Assembly: GCA_031406385.1 (NCBI GenBank)
Contig: JANOHI010000055.1
Location: 1-6,787 of the forward strand
Source: JANLQX01 sp031406385
Lineage (GTDB): Bacteria > Actinomycetota > Acidimicrobiia > Acidimicrobiales > JANYDT01
Reading direction: 5' to 3'
DNA: 6,787 nt
In this document: one piece after another, positions 1 through 6,600 of the stretch
Numbering within the stretch: the first letter of the stretch is position 1
Layout of the letters: each line of letters starts with the position of its first letter
Made by a program: the position numbers and the translations under genes
The notes under the pieces: model-generated
What the model was told of the DNA's origin: nothing
Databases searched by the model: none
Seen by the model: the letters and a program-made list of their open reading frames with translations, nothing else

Positions 1-270
1 GGGGGTGAGCGGGTTCGCCCAGTGACGCTCTTCCACGAGGTAACGGTTGCGGATCAGTGACGGTACCTGGCGAACGTCGGGCACCTCGGCCAGGGGCACG
101 CAGCCCACGGCTGTTTCCGGGTCCGTCGAGAGCCACACGTAGAAGTCGAAGGGCACCATGGGGGAGATCGCTTGCAGGATGGCACCGCGCAGCGCTCGAT
201 CCGCGAGACCCCGCTGCGCAAGAGCGTCGATGCGGTCGTCAAGTTCCACACCCGGCAGACTACGACGCAC
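1..270 (-). CDS. Probable LuxR-family transcriptional regulator, N-terminal part (partial at left edge)
   Basis: The minus-strand frame is open from a GTG at 270-268 to the window edge (90 codons, no stop). The next upstream in-frame stop is a TGA just 5' of base 324. The product starts MRRSLPGVELDDRIDALAQR. It has a helical N-terminus, then at residues 39-64 a segment rich in aromatic and conserved-looking positions (FDFYVWLSTDPETAVG, then PLAEVPDV), then SLIRNRYL (71-78) and ERHW (81-84). From memory this pattern (YVWLxTDPET ... PLADVP ... LIRxKYL ... RW) is the N-terminal sensor-like region of a group of actinobacterial regulators ending in a LuxR-type helix-turn-helix; the DNA-binding end would lie outside the window. 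An in-frame TTG at 282-280 is an alternative start; neither has a strong ribosome binding site. Codon use is high-GC and ordinary. The coding call is firm and the family call is moderate. Confidence 0.6.
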   Translation of the reverse strand, partial: MRRSLPGVELDDRIDALAQRGLADRALRGAILQAISPMVPFDFYVWLSTDPETAVGCVPLAEVPDVRQVPSLIRNRYLVEERHWANPLTP

Positions 271-305
271 CCCGGTCCCCAACTTGTTGGGATTGTCCGC
301 AACCC

Positions 306-326
306 GATCGATCCGTACGGTCGATC
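306..326. promoter_or_regulatory. Imperfect palindrome in divergent intergenic gap, possible operator
   Basis: A 21-bp imperfect inverted repeat has perfect outer arms GATCGA (306-311) and TCGATC (321-326) around the core TCCGTACGG. It lies in the 57-bp gap between the divergent regulator and the small protein and ends one base before the latter's ATG at 328. Its position fits autoregulation by the regulator or control of the small gene, but this is inference. No clear -35/-10 boxes are visible. Confidence 0.3.
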
Positions 327-327
327 A

Positions 328-609
328 ATGACCAGACTCCACATCGAGCACCCGATCACCTCGTACCCGACCTGGCGTGAAGCGTTCGACCGCTTCGCCG
401 ACGCCCGGGTCGGCGCGGGCGTCCTGTCCACGCGCCTCGCCCGGCCAATCGACGACGACCACTACATGGTCATCGATCTCGGGTTCGCCACGTCGGCCGC
501 AGCGCAGAGCTTCCTCGCCTTCCTCGTGCAGCACGTGTGGGCCACGCCGGCCAGCTCCCCCGGGCTCGCCGGCACGCCTCGGACGATGATCCTCGACGAG
601 CTCGATTGA
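328..609 (+). CDS. Small hypothetical protein, probable dimeric alpha/beta-barrel fold
   Basis: A 93-residue protein begins MTRLHIEHPITSYPTWREAF and ends at TGA 607-609. The order is a beta strand (RLHIEHPI, 3-10), a helix with the Y/F-x-x-W-R-x-A-F-D-R-F pattern (13-23), a strand (GVLSTRLARP, 31-40), a strand (HYMVIDLGF, 45-53), a helix (SAAAQSFLAFLVQHVWAT, 56-73) and a final strand (PRTMILDEL, 84-92). This is the strand-helix-strand-strand-helix-strand order of ferredoxin-like antibiotic-biosynthesis-monooxygenase/stress-responsive barrel proteins, and I recall similar uncharacterised actinobacterial proteins. No catalytic residue can be assigned. The ATG at 328 is preferred because an upstream in-frame ATG at 172 would overlap the divergent regulator, and the extra residues look non-coding. 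No Shine-Dalgarno sequence is visible, so initiation may be leaderless or weak. The divergent arrangement with the regulator suggests possible co-regulation. Confidence 0.72.
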   Translation: MTRLHIEHPITSYPTWREAFDRFADARVGAGVLSTRLARPIDDDHYMVIDLGFATSAAAQSFLAFLVQHVWATPASSPGLAGTPRTMILDELD

Positions 610-778
610 GCCTCGTCGGTCAACGGAATCCGAGGTTCAGACGAACGATCCTGCCAGGAGTCCGTTCGCGCTCTCGTCTCGTGCGAGGTCGCCGCGATAG
701 ACGCCGACGCCGTGTTTCAGAGCCATCACCAAACGCCAACCCGTGGCACCGCCTGGTCGCATTCACAGGACGTCGACA

Positions 779-796
779 GTAAGGGGCGAGCCTTAC
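779..796. other. Small inverted repeat (6-bp stem, 6-base loop)
   Basis: GTAAGG (779-784) and CCTTAC (791-796) are perfectly complementary around GGCGAG. It lies 12 bases upstream of the larger hairpin. It could be part of a structured leader or a protein site. A 6-bp stem alone can occur by chance. Confidence 0.3.
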
Positions 797-808
797 GCTG
801 CGACGTGA

Positions 809-847
809 TTGGTATCTCAGTCGCCCCCGGAGCGACTGAGATACCAA
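809..847. repeat. Perfect 16-bp inverted repeat (hairpin)
   Basis: The left arm TTGGTATCTCAGTCGC (809-824) and right arm GCGACTGAGATACCAA (832-847) match at all 16 positions around the 7-base loop CCCCGGA. The stem is only moderately GC-rich, unlike its surroundings. Neither strand has a T-run after the stem, so it is not a classical intrinsic terminator, although it could end transcription from 328-609 or be a bidirectional block. It lies 199 bases after that gene's stop and 96 bases before tesB. Other possibilities are a dispersed palindromic repeat, an operator or a structured RNA. The structure is certain and the role is not. Confidence 0.85.
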
Positions 848-934
848 CCTCGGCATGGCAGACCGGCGGCCGCAGGAACGATCGGCAACTTGGTCCGCTT
901 GATCAAAACGCGTCCATCAGACGTGCCGTAGATT

Positions 935-939
935 GGGAA
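935..939 (+). promoter_or_regulatory. Probable ribosome binding site of tesB
   Basis: GGGAA ends four bases before the ATG at 944. It supports this start; no other nearby in-frame start has a comparable site. Confidence 0.45.
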
Positions 940-943
940 CTTC

Positions 944-1753
944 ATGGCTGACACTCGATCTCTGCGGACCTTTCGAGATCTCGTCACCCTCGACCGGCTC
1001 GACGATCTGACCTTCCTCGGCCTCACCCCGGCGTACCCGTGGGGTCGTGTCTACGGAGGGCAGGTTGTGGCCCAGGCGTTAGCCGCTGCCGCCGCCACGG
1101 TGCCACCGGAACACACGGTGCATTCTCTGCACGCATACTTTGTGCTCGGCGGCGTTCCCGAGGAGCCGATTGCCTTCCATGTCGATCGGCTCCGAGAAGG
1201 CCGGTCGTTCACGACCCGGCGTGTGGTCGCCCGCCAAGCGGCGGGTGCGATCTTGAACCTCGACGCAAGCTTCCAGCGAAGTGAGCCCGACGTCGACATT
1301 CAGCAGACGGCGATTGCCACTGACGTTCCGATGCCTGACTCCATTGCGAAGCTCGAGTGGACGCCGTTCGGTGACATCCGCGAGATCGCCCAGACGACCC
1401 CCGGCGCAAGGTCGCAGCTCTGGGCCCGCATCTCCCCGGAACGCGGTGAGCTCGGCGACGATCCGCTGCTTCATGCCTGCGCGCTGGCCTACCTCTCCGA
1501 TCACAACCCGATGGACGCGATCATGCTGTCGCACCCGAGCGGAATGAACTGGCAGCAGATGATGATGGCCAGCCTCGATCACAACATCTGGTTCCATCGG
1601 TCTGTTCGCGCCGATGACTGGATGCTGATGGATCTGCAGGGCCACGGGCTCGTCAATGCCCGCGGCATCGCAACGGGCGCCGTGCATGGGATCGACGGGG
1701 TTCATGTGGCCACGATCGCGCAGGAGGGTTTGGTGCGGTCGGTGCGGCGCTAG
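944..1753 (+). CDS. tesB: Acyl-CoA thioesterase II
   Basis: This cytoplasmic enzyme hydrolyses acyl-CoA to free fatty acid and CoA. The 269 residues fit the double-hotdog TesB family (E. coli TesB is about 286). The first hotdog carries YGGQVVAQAL (37-46), HSLHAYFVLGG (60-70) and REGRSFTTRRV (84-94). The second carries HACALAYLSDHNPMD (177-191), MASLDHNIWFHR (208-219), NARGIATGAVH (238-248) and VATIAQEGLVR (255-265). By alignment with the E. coli Asp204/Thr228/Gln278 triad, the active-site residues are Asp186, Ser210 and Gln260; Ser replaces Thr, a conservative change that keeps the hydroxyl. The start is ATG 944, preceded by GGGAA; the stop is TAG 1751-1753. The gene appears monocistronic: 334 bp without a gene lie upstream and 219 bp separate it from the binding protein. 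Its last ten codons and stop form the first copy of a three-copy DNA repeat. The physiological substrate cannot be told from sequence. Confidence 0.95.
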   Translation: MADTRSLRTFRDLVTLDRLDDLTFLGLTPAYPWGRVYGGQVVAQALAAAAATVPPEHTVHSLHAYFVLGGVPEEPIAFHVDRLREGRSFTTRRVVARQAAGAILNLDASFQRSEPDVDIQQTAIATDVPMPDSIAKLEWTPFGDIREIAQTTPGARSQLWARISPERGELGDDPLLHACALAYLSDHNPMDAIMLSHPSGMNWQQMMMASLDHNIWFHRSVRADDWMLMDLQGHGLVNARGIATGAVHGIDGVHVATIAQEGLVRSVRR

Positions 1754-1854
1754 GACGGCAGGGCGGCAGGAGGGTTTGGTGCGGTCGGTGCGGCACTAGG
1801 GCGGCAGGGCGGCAGGACGGCAGGAGGGTTTGGTGCGGTCGGTGCGGCGGTAGG
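1721..1854 (+). repeat. Three-copy 34-bp direct repeat derived from the 3' end of tesB
   Basis: Copies lie at 1721-1754, 1767-1800 and 1821-1854. Each starts CAGGAGGGTTTGGTGCGGTC and ends in TAGG. Copies 2 and 3 each differ from copy 1 by a single base, both in the codon just before the TAG. Copy 1 is coding (QEGLVRSVRR plus the TAG stop), and copies 2 and 3 follow the stop. The spacers are 12 and 20 bases and are themselves variants of a GGCAGG/GACGG motif. The copy spacings (46 and 54) are not both multiples of three, so the extra copies do not extend one reading frame. The simplest reading is recent tandem duplication of the gene end by slippage or unequal exchange. Confidence 0.9.
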
Positions 1855-1865
1855 TCAGGGTGCCC

Positions 1866-1882
1866 GTTCCGGAGGCCGGAAC
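1866..1882 (+). terminator. GC-rich hairpin downstream of tesB, possible terminator
   Basis: GTTCCGG (1866-1872) pairs with CCGGAAC (1876-1882) around AGG, giving a 7-bp stem 112 bases after the tesB stop and just after the repeat. No T-run follows. It may end tesB transcription, or be chance in GC-rich DNA. Confidence 0.35.
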
Positions 1883-1924
1883 AGGTGCCACGGAACTTCG
1901 GCCGAGGCAGTCGCTGCTGTAGGT

Positions 1925-1944
1925 TGTCGCCACAGAACGCGACA
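1925..1944. promoter_or_regulatory. Inverted repeat upstream of the binding-protein gene, possible operator
   Basis: TGTCGC (1925-1930) and GCGACA (1939-1944) are perfect inverted repeats with an 8-base spacer, 28 bases before the chosen TTG start. The position would suit a regulator site, but 6-bp arms are weak evidence and no promoter boxes could be assigned. Confidence 0.2.
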
Positions 1945-1961
1945 CAACGTCGCATTGGACC

Positions 1962-1967
1962 GGGGGG
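1962..1967 (+). promoter_or_regulatory. G-rich ribosome binding site deciding the TTG start at 1973
   Basis: A run of six G residues lies five bases before the TTG at 1973. The alternative in-frame TTG at 1955 has no such site upstream, so 1973 is preferred. That start also gives a compact signal peptide. Confidence 0.45.
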
Positions 1968-1972
1968 TTCTC

Positions 1973-3505
1973 TTGCCAGCCACACGCAAGGCGCTATTTG
2001 TTGGCGCCTCAATTGCCATTGTCGGTGTATCGCTGTTCGGCACCACCGCGAATGCCGCTGCCAAGTCCGGCGCCACGTGCGCCAAGGTCGGCGCAAAGGA
2101 GGGAACTCTGCAGTGCAGGCAGGTCGGCAAGGCGAAGCGTTGGGTCAAGGTTGCGGCCGTGACCCCGACCGCGGCGCCGGCCACCACCGCGGCGCCCGCC
2201 ACCACTGCCGCCCCGGTGGTAACAGCGGCAGCGTTCCCGCTGACCGGCGATGCCCAGGGTGTCACCGACACGACCGTGAAGATCGGCATCATCTCGGTTG
2301 TCAACCGCGGCGGATCGTCGGCTGTGTCCACCTCGATCGGCGACGAGACTGCGCAGATCAACGCGCTTGTCGATTGGGCCAATGCAAACGGCGGCATTGC
2401 CGGCCACAAGATCATCCCGGTCATCAAGGAGATGAACGTCGCCGGCAACACGTTCGGTCAGTCACCAGTGATCTGTGCCGCACTTGCCAACGACGAGAAG
2501 GTCTTCGCCGTCATCCTGCAGGGTCACTCCTTCCTCTTCGAGCGTGAGTGCTACACCAAAAAGAAGGTTCTCGTCATCGATCCGACCAACGTGTCGTATG
2601 AGGACTCGGCCTATCAGAAGCTGGCACCGTTCTTCTTCTCCACCTCGACCCCTTCCTATGACCGATGGGTGCCGGCCCTCCTCGCCGAGGCCAAGGCTGC
2701 CGACTTCTTCAAGGGATCGACCGGTGTGGGCATCTTTGCCCTCGACACTCCTGACGACCGGGCGCTCATCGAAGGCCTGGCCAAGAAGGAACTGGCGAAG
2801 ATCGGTATCGACAAGTTCGAGGTCGGCTACTCCGGTTTCGACTCGCCCATCACCTTCTTCCGTGATGCTGCCAAGGCGATCGCCCGCTTCCAGGCAGCGA
2901 AGGTTGACCGGGTGATCCTGATGGGTCAGCAGGGTCTGGGCGTGGCGTTCACGCTTTCGGCCGAGCAGGCGAAGTACTTCCCCCGATACCTCACGCACTC
3001 GAACGAAGTGCCGCGCTACATGTCCGACATCCCGCGCGGCCCCGGTCTCCAGCCGCTCCAGCCGGGCACGCTCAGCGGCGCCATGGGCATCGGCTGGACG
3101 CCGTACCAGGACACTGACGACGTCCACAACCCGTTCCCCTCGGGTCCGGAAGCCGATTGCATCAACGCCATGCGGGCGAAGGGCCTCTCCTTCGGGAGCC
3201 GCAACCTCGCCCGATATGCCATCGGCGTGTGCGATGGCATTGGGTTCCTCCAGATCACGGCCAAGCCGCTGAAGGCGCTCAACATCCAGGCGATCGCGGC
3301 ATCCGCAGCGCAACTCGGGAGCTCGTGGAAGGGGCCGGGCACCTACAAGGCGACCTTCGGTCCGAAGCGCTACGACGGTGGCGGTGGGTATCGCGTCTTC
3401 ACATGGGATGAGACCTGTGGTCGCATCGCCGACGCCAACGGAAACATCACCACGCCGAAGTCGGGCGGATGCTGGATCCTCGGCGATCAAGTGAAGAGCT
3501 TCTAG
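1973..3505 (+). CDS. Secreted substrate-binding protein of a branched-chain-amino-acid-type ABC importer
   Basis: This is the extracytoplasmic receptor that captures a small solute and delivers it to the membrane transporter. From the TTG at 1973 it has 510 residues (516 from the TTG at 1955), longer than the roughly 370-430 usual for LivJ/LivK-type receptors. In order: signal peptide 1-28 (MPATRK, hydrophobic core, cleavage probably after ANA, no lipobox cysteine); a basic mini-domain 31-60 with Cys36 and Cys48 ending in KRWVKV; a Thr/Ala/Pro linker 61-87 with TTAAP repeats; and a type I periplasmic-binding domain from about 99. The binding domain opens with TVKIGIISVVNRGG and has VDWANANGGIAGHKI (133-147), the hallmark helix and turn of this family. 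Further Cys residues could form disulfides outside the cell. A gap of 112 bases and a hairpin separate it from the transporter gene, the expected partner. The ligand could be an amino acid, amide, carboxylate or other solute and cannot be assigned. Confidence 0.93.
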   Translation: MPATRKALFVGASIAIVGVSLFGTTANAAAKSGATCAKVGAKEGTLQCRQVGKAKRWVKVAAVTPTAAPATTAAPATTAAPVVTAAAFPLTGDAQGVTDTTVKIGIISVVNRGGSSAVSTSIGDETAQINALVDWANANGGIAGHKIIPVIKEMNVAGNTFGQSPVICAALANDEKVFAVILQGHSFLFERECYTKKKVLVIDPTNVSYEDSAYQKLAPFFFSTSTPSYDRWVPALLAEAKAADFFKGSTGVGIFALDTPDDRALIEGLAKKELAKIGIDKFEVGYSGFDSPITFFRDAAKAIARFQAAKVDRVILMGQQGLGVAFTLSAEQAKYFPRYLTHSNEVPRYMSDIPRGPGLQPLQPGTLSGAMGIGWTPYQDTDDVHNPFPSGPEADCINAMRAKGLSFGSRNLARYAIGVCDGIGFLQITAKPLKALNIQAIAASAAQLGSSWKGPGTYKATFGPKRYDGGGGYRVFTWDETCGRIADANGNITTPKSGGCWILGDQVKSF

Positions 3506-3538
3506 CTCCTGCATCGTCTTCGCAGTCGCATGCTCCGT

Positions 3539-3569
3539 GCGGGCAGGCCGGGATTCCCGACCTGCCCGC
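3539..3569 (+). terminator. Strong hairpin between receptor and transporter genes
   Basis: GCGGGCAGG (3539-3547) pairs with CCTGCCCGC (3561-3569). Inside, CGGG (3549-3552) pairs with CCCG (3556-3559) around ATT, with a single C/A mismatch between the two stems. It starts 33 bases after the receptor stop. No T-run follows, so it may be a partial terminator or a stabiliser of the 3' end of the receptor mRNA. Both would give more receptor than transporter, a common pattern in ABC import operons. Confidence 0.6.
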
Positions 3570-3606
3570 CGGTGCATCCGGGTGCTTGTATCCGTTCGAT
3601 TTCCGT

Positions 3607-3613
3607 GAGGTGG
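3607..3613 (+). promoter_or_regulatory. Ribosome binding site of the fused transporter gene
   Basis: GAGGTGG lies four bases before the GTG at 3618, a good Shine-Dalgarno match. It decides for this GTG over the in-frame ATG at 3666. Confidence 0.65.
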
Positions 3614-3617
3614 CGCG

Positions 3618-6600
3618 GTGTCTGCTCCTGATCTTCTCGCCATCAGCGTCACCGGACCCACCCTCATGCGCGGCTTGGCGACGGGCCTGGTGTTCGCCCT
3701 ACTCGCATCCGGACTGGTCCTCGTCTACCGGTCGAGCGGAATCATCAATTTTGCGCACGCCGAACTCGGCCTTGTTGCCTCGGCCATGGTCGAGTTGCTG
3801 GTCAACCGCGGCCATGTGCCGTACTGGATGACTTTTCCCGCGGCTCTCGGAACGGCGGCAACGATTGCCGCTCTGTGTGAGCTGGTGGTGATCCGCCGGC
3901 TGCGTTCGGCGCCGCGTGTGATGACAGTGGTGGCCACGCTCGGGCTCTCGCAGTTCCTCCTCTTTCTCGTGGCCGCCGTACGAGGAGCGGCCACGTCGAC
4001 GATGCCGCTCCCCCCGGGCTTCCCCGAGTGGCATCTCGATTCGCTCACGATGAATCCGGCGTTCACGGCCATCTTGTTCCTCGGGCCGATCGCAGTCCTT
4101 TCGGTTTCGCTCATCCTCCGCCGGACGCAGATCGGTCGCACCATTCGCGGGGCCGCTGCCAATCCCGACGCAGCGCGCCTCGCCGGCCTGAGCCCGGCGC
4201 GAGCCTCGGCCGTCGCGTGGGGATTCGCCGGCGCCCTCTCTGGGCTCTCGTCGATCCTCGTCACCGGAGCGTTCGGTTCCGCGTCCGCCGCTTCGGCCGG
4301 ACCAACCCTGCTCGTTCCGGCGATCGCCGCCGCCGTGATCGCCCGCTTTCGGTCACTCGGCGTCGCGTTCGCCGCCGGCGTGGCACTCGGCGTCTTTCAG
4401 GAGATCGTCAGCTTCAATGTCGATTCGGGTGGCGCCGTGCAGCTCGCCATGTTCCTGGTGGTGTTCGTCGGCCTGCTCCTTCAGCGCCACAGCGGATCGC
4501 GTTCGGGCGACCCGAGCGATTGGATGTCGATCGCCAGCACGCCGCTACCGCCGCGTGCTCGTCGGTTCGGCGTTGTTGGCGCGGTGGTCGGTGGTGCCGT
4601 TCTCGTCGGCGCCGGGGCCCTCGGTTCGAGCGCCACTGCGGTCTCGCTCACCTTTGTCGTCGCGACCGCATCGATTGCCCTTTCCGTCTTCGTCATCACC
4701 GGCATGGCCGGACAGCTGTCACTCGGACAGTTCGCCGTGGCCGGTGTTGGAGCTGTCATCGGCATACGCGTGGCCGCGTCGACCGGTGATCTGCTGCTCG
4801 GACTCGTTGCCGCCGGAACCGCCGGAGCGATCACCACCTTGATCATCGGTCTACCGGGTCTTCGGCTCCGCGGCCTGTTCGCCGCAGTAACGACGCTTGC
4901 CTTCGCCGTTGTCGCTCGTGAATGGCTCCTTGGGCAGACGTGGATGGCCGGCTTCGGCCGTTCGCTCGACGATGTGAGCATCGCCGGGTTGGAATTGCGA
5001 ACCTCGCAGGCGAAATTCGTCTTCAGCGTTGTTGTGTACCTTGTGCTGGCGTTGGCCGTTCACAACGTGAATCGGAGCGGACTCGGCCGCCGTGTCCGAG
5101 CGCTTCGTGACAACGAGAACCAGGCGCGAGGCTTCACGGTCGGCGCCTTCTCCACCCGTGCTGCGACCTTCGGGTTCGCCGGCTTCGTCGCCGGGGCCTC
5201 GGGCCTCCTGCTCGGTATCGCGGCATCCACGGTAACGGCGGCAAACTTCCCATCGTCGCAGAGCATCACCATCGTGGCGGCTGCGGTGCTCGGTGGGTTG
5301 CACGGTGTGTTCGGGTCGCTGCTCGGCGCGTTGTATCTCGTGGGTGTTCCGCGATTCGTCCCGCTCGACAACGCCGGCCTCGCGGCGACCTCGTTCGGCT
5401 GGTTGGCGCTGCTGCTTCTCGCGCCGCAAGGCATCGGGGGTCTTGTCAACCGTCTGCTGGCCCGCATCGGCGGGGCGGGCGTCGTGAAGACGCCGACCGC
5501 CGAACCCGGGGCGGCGTTCTCGCTCGGAACGTTCTCCCGCAAGGCCCGGCCTGACGATGCCGGCGACGAGCCGTTGCTCAGCGTCACCGGGCTGGCCAAG
5601 AGCTACGGCGGAGTGCGCGCCGTGGCCGATGTTGATCTTCAGCTGCGGCCCGGGGAGACCGTCGGCCTGATCGGCGGCAATGGCGCCGGCAAGACGACCT
5701 TGTTCGAGCTGATCGGCGGTTTCGTGCGAGCCGACTCCGGCACGATCGTCTATCGCGGTCGTGACATCACCTCGCTGAATGCCGAACAGCGGGCGCGCAT
5801 CGGCATCATCCGTTCATTCCAGGACGCTGCGCTGTTTTCTACCTTCACCGTCCGCGAAGCGATTCTCGTGTCGCTCGAACGTCGCCATCGGACCAGGGTC
5901 GTTCCCGCGCTCCTCGGTGCCCGCCGCCACGAGAGGGCGCAACGTTCACTCGCCGACGAACTGTTGTCGATGTGCGGGCTTTCCTCGTACGCCGACTCGG
6001 TGGTGTCGACGCTGTCGACGGGAACCCGACGCATCACGGAGATCGCCTGCATGATCGCGCTCGATCCAGATGTGCTCCTCCTCGACGAGCCATCAGCGGG
6101 CATTGCGCAACGCGAAACCGAGGCGTTGACCAATGTGATCCGGACGGTGCGCGAACAACTCGGCACATCGGTGGTGCTGATCGAACACGACATGCCGTTC
6201 CTTCGTTCGCTCAGCGACCGGATCGTGGTCATGGAAGCGGGCCGGGTGCTGGCCGAGGGCGCGCCGGACGTGGTTCTGAGCGACGAACGAGTGATCGCGT
6301 CGTACCTCGGCACGAACCTGACCGCGATCGCCCGGTCCGGCGTGGCGGCGGGGGCCGACGCGCCCGGCGACGGTCCCGTGCGGGTCAGCGCGATCGCCGG
6401 ACGGTCGCGCCGACGGTGGAGCATCCCGACTCGCGAAGTGCGAACGGCGTCGCGGGTGCGGGCCGTCACGGCATTCAATCGTCGTCTCGCTTGGATCACC
6501 TTCGGCTGGTTGGTCGCGGCCACGGCGTCCGCCTGGGCCGAGCCCCGTCTGGATCTTCCTCGTTGGGTCGCGTGGAGCACGAACAACTTCTTCACCGTGA

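Larger units (their letters stand above)
610..943. other. Gene-free intergenic region with two hairpins
   Basis: These 334 bases between the small protein and tesB hold no convincing gene. Open frames on either strand translate to arginine-rich, low-similarity text typical of high-GC shadow frames. The region contains a small hairpin (779-796) and a long perfect hairpin (809-847). The last bases (GGGAA at 935-939) serve as the probable ribosome binding site for tesB. I could not place a confident promoter: TTGATC at 899-904 and TAGATT at 929-934 are 24 bp apart, too far for a standard sigma-70 spacing. Confidence 0.6.

Noticed and set aside
172..327. N-terminal extension of the 93-residue protein from an ATG at 172
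   Set aside because: It would overlap the divergent regulator, and the extra residues look like out-of-frame translation; the ATG at 328 starts right at the first conserved strand.
899..934. TTGATC/TAGATT promoter for tesB
   Set aside because: The 24-bp spacing is too long for a standard sigma-70 promoter and no better pair was seen.
620..951. Short frames on both strands in the gap before tesB (minus 620-856, plus 712-951)
   Set aside because: They have Arg-rich composition and no ribosome binding site or recognisable motif, and they run through the perfect hairpin.
1721..1854. CRISPR array
   Set aside because: There are only three units, the spacers are 12 and 20 bases and similar to each other, and the first unit is the coding end of tesB.
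2160..2220. Short GC-rich DNA repeat as a possible regulatory repeat
   Set aside because: It is explained by in-frame coding of the TTAAP linker of the binding protein.
2462..3667. A 401-codon open frame on the minus strand opposite the binding-protein gene
   Set aside because: It is Arg/Glu/His-rich without recognisable domains and lies antisense to a clear, domain-bearing gene. Long antisense frames are common in high-GC coding DNA.
4028..4789. A 253-codon plus-strand frame inside the permease region
   Set aside because: It translates to Arg-rich text. The overlapping frame from 3618 gives membrane segments and conserved permease loops.
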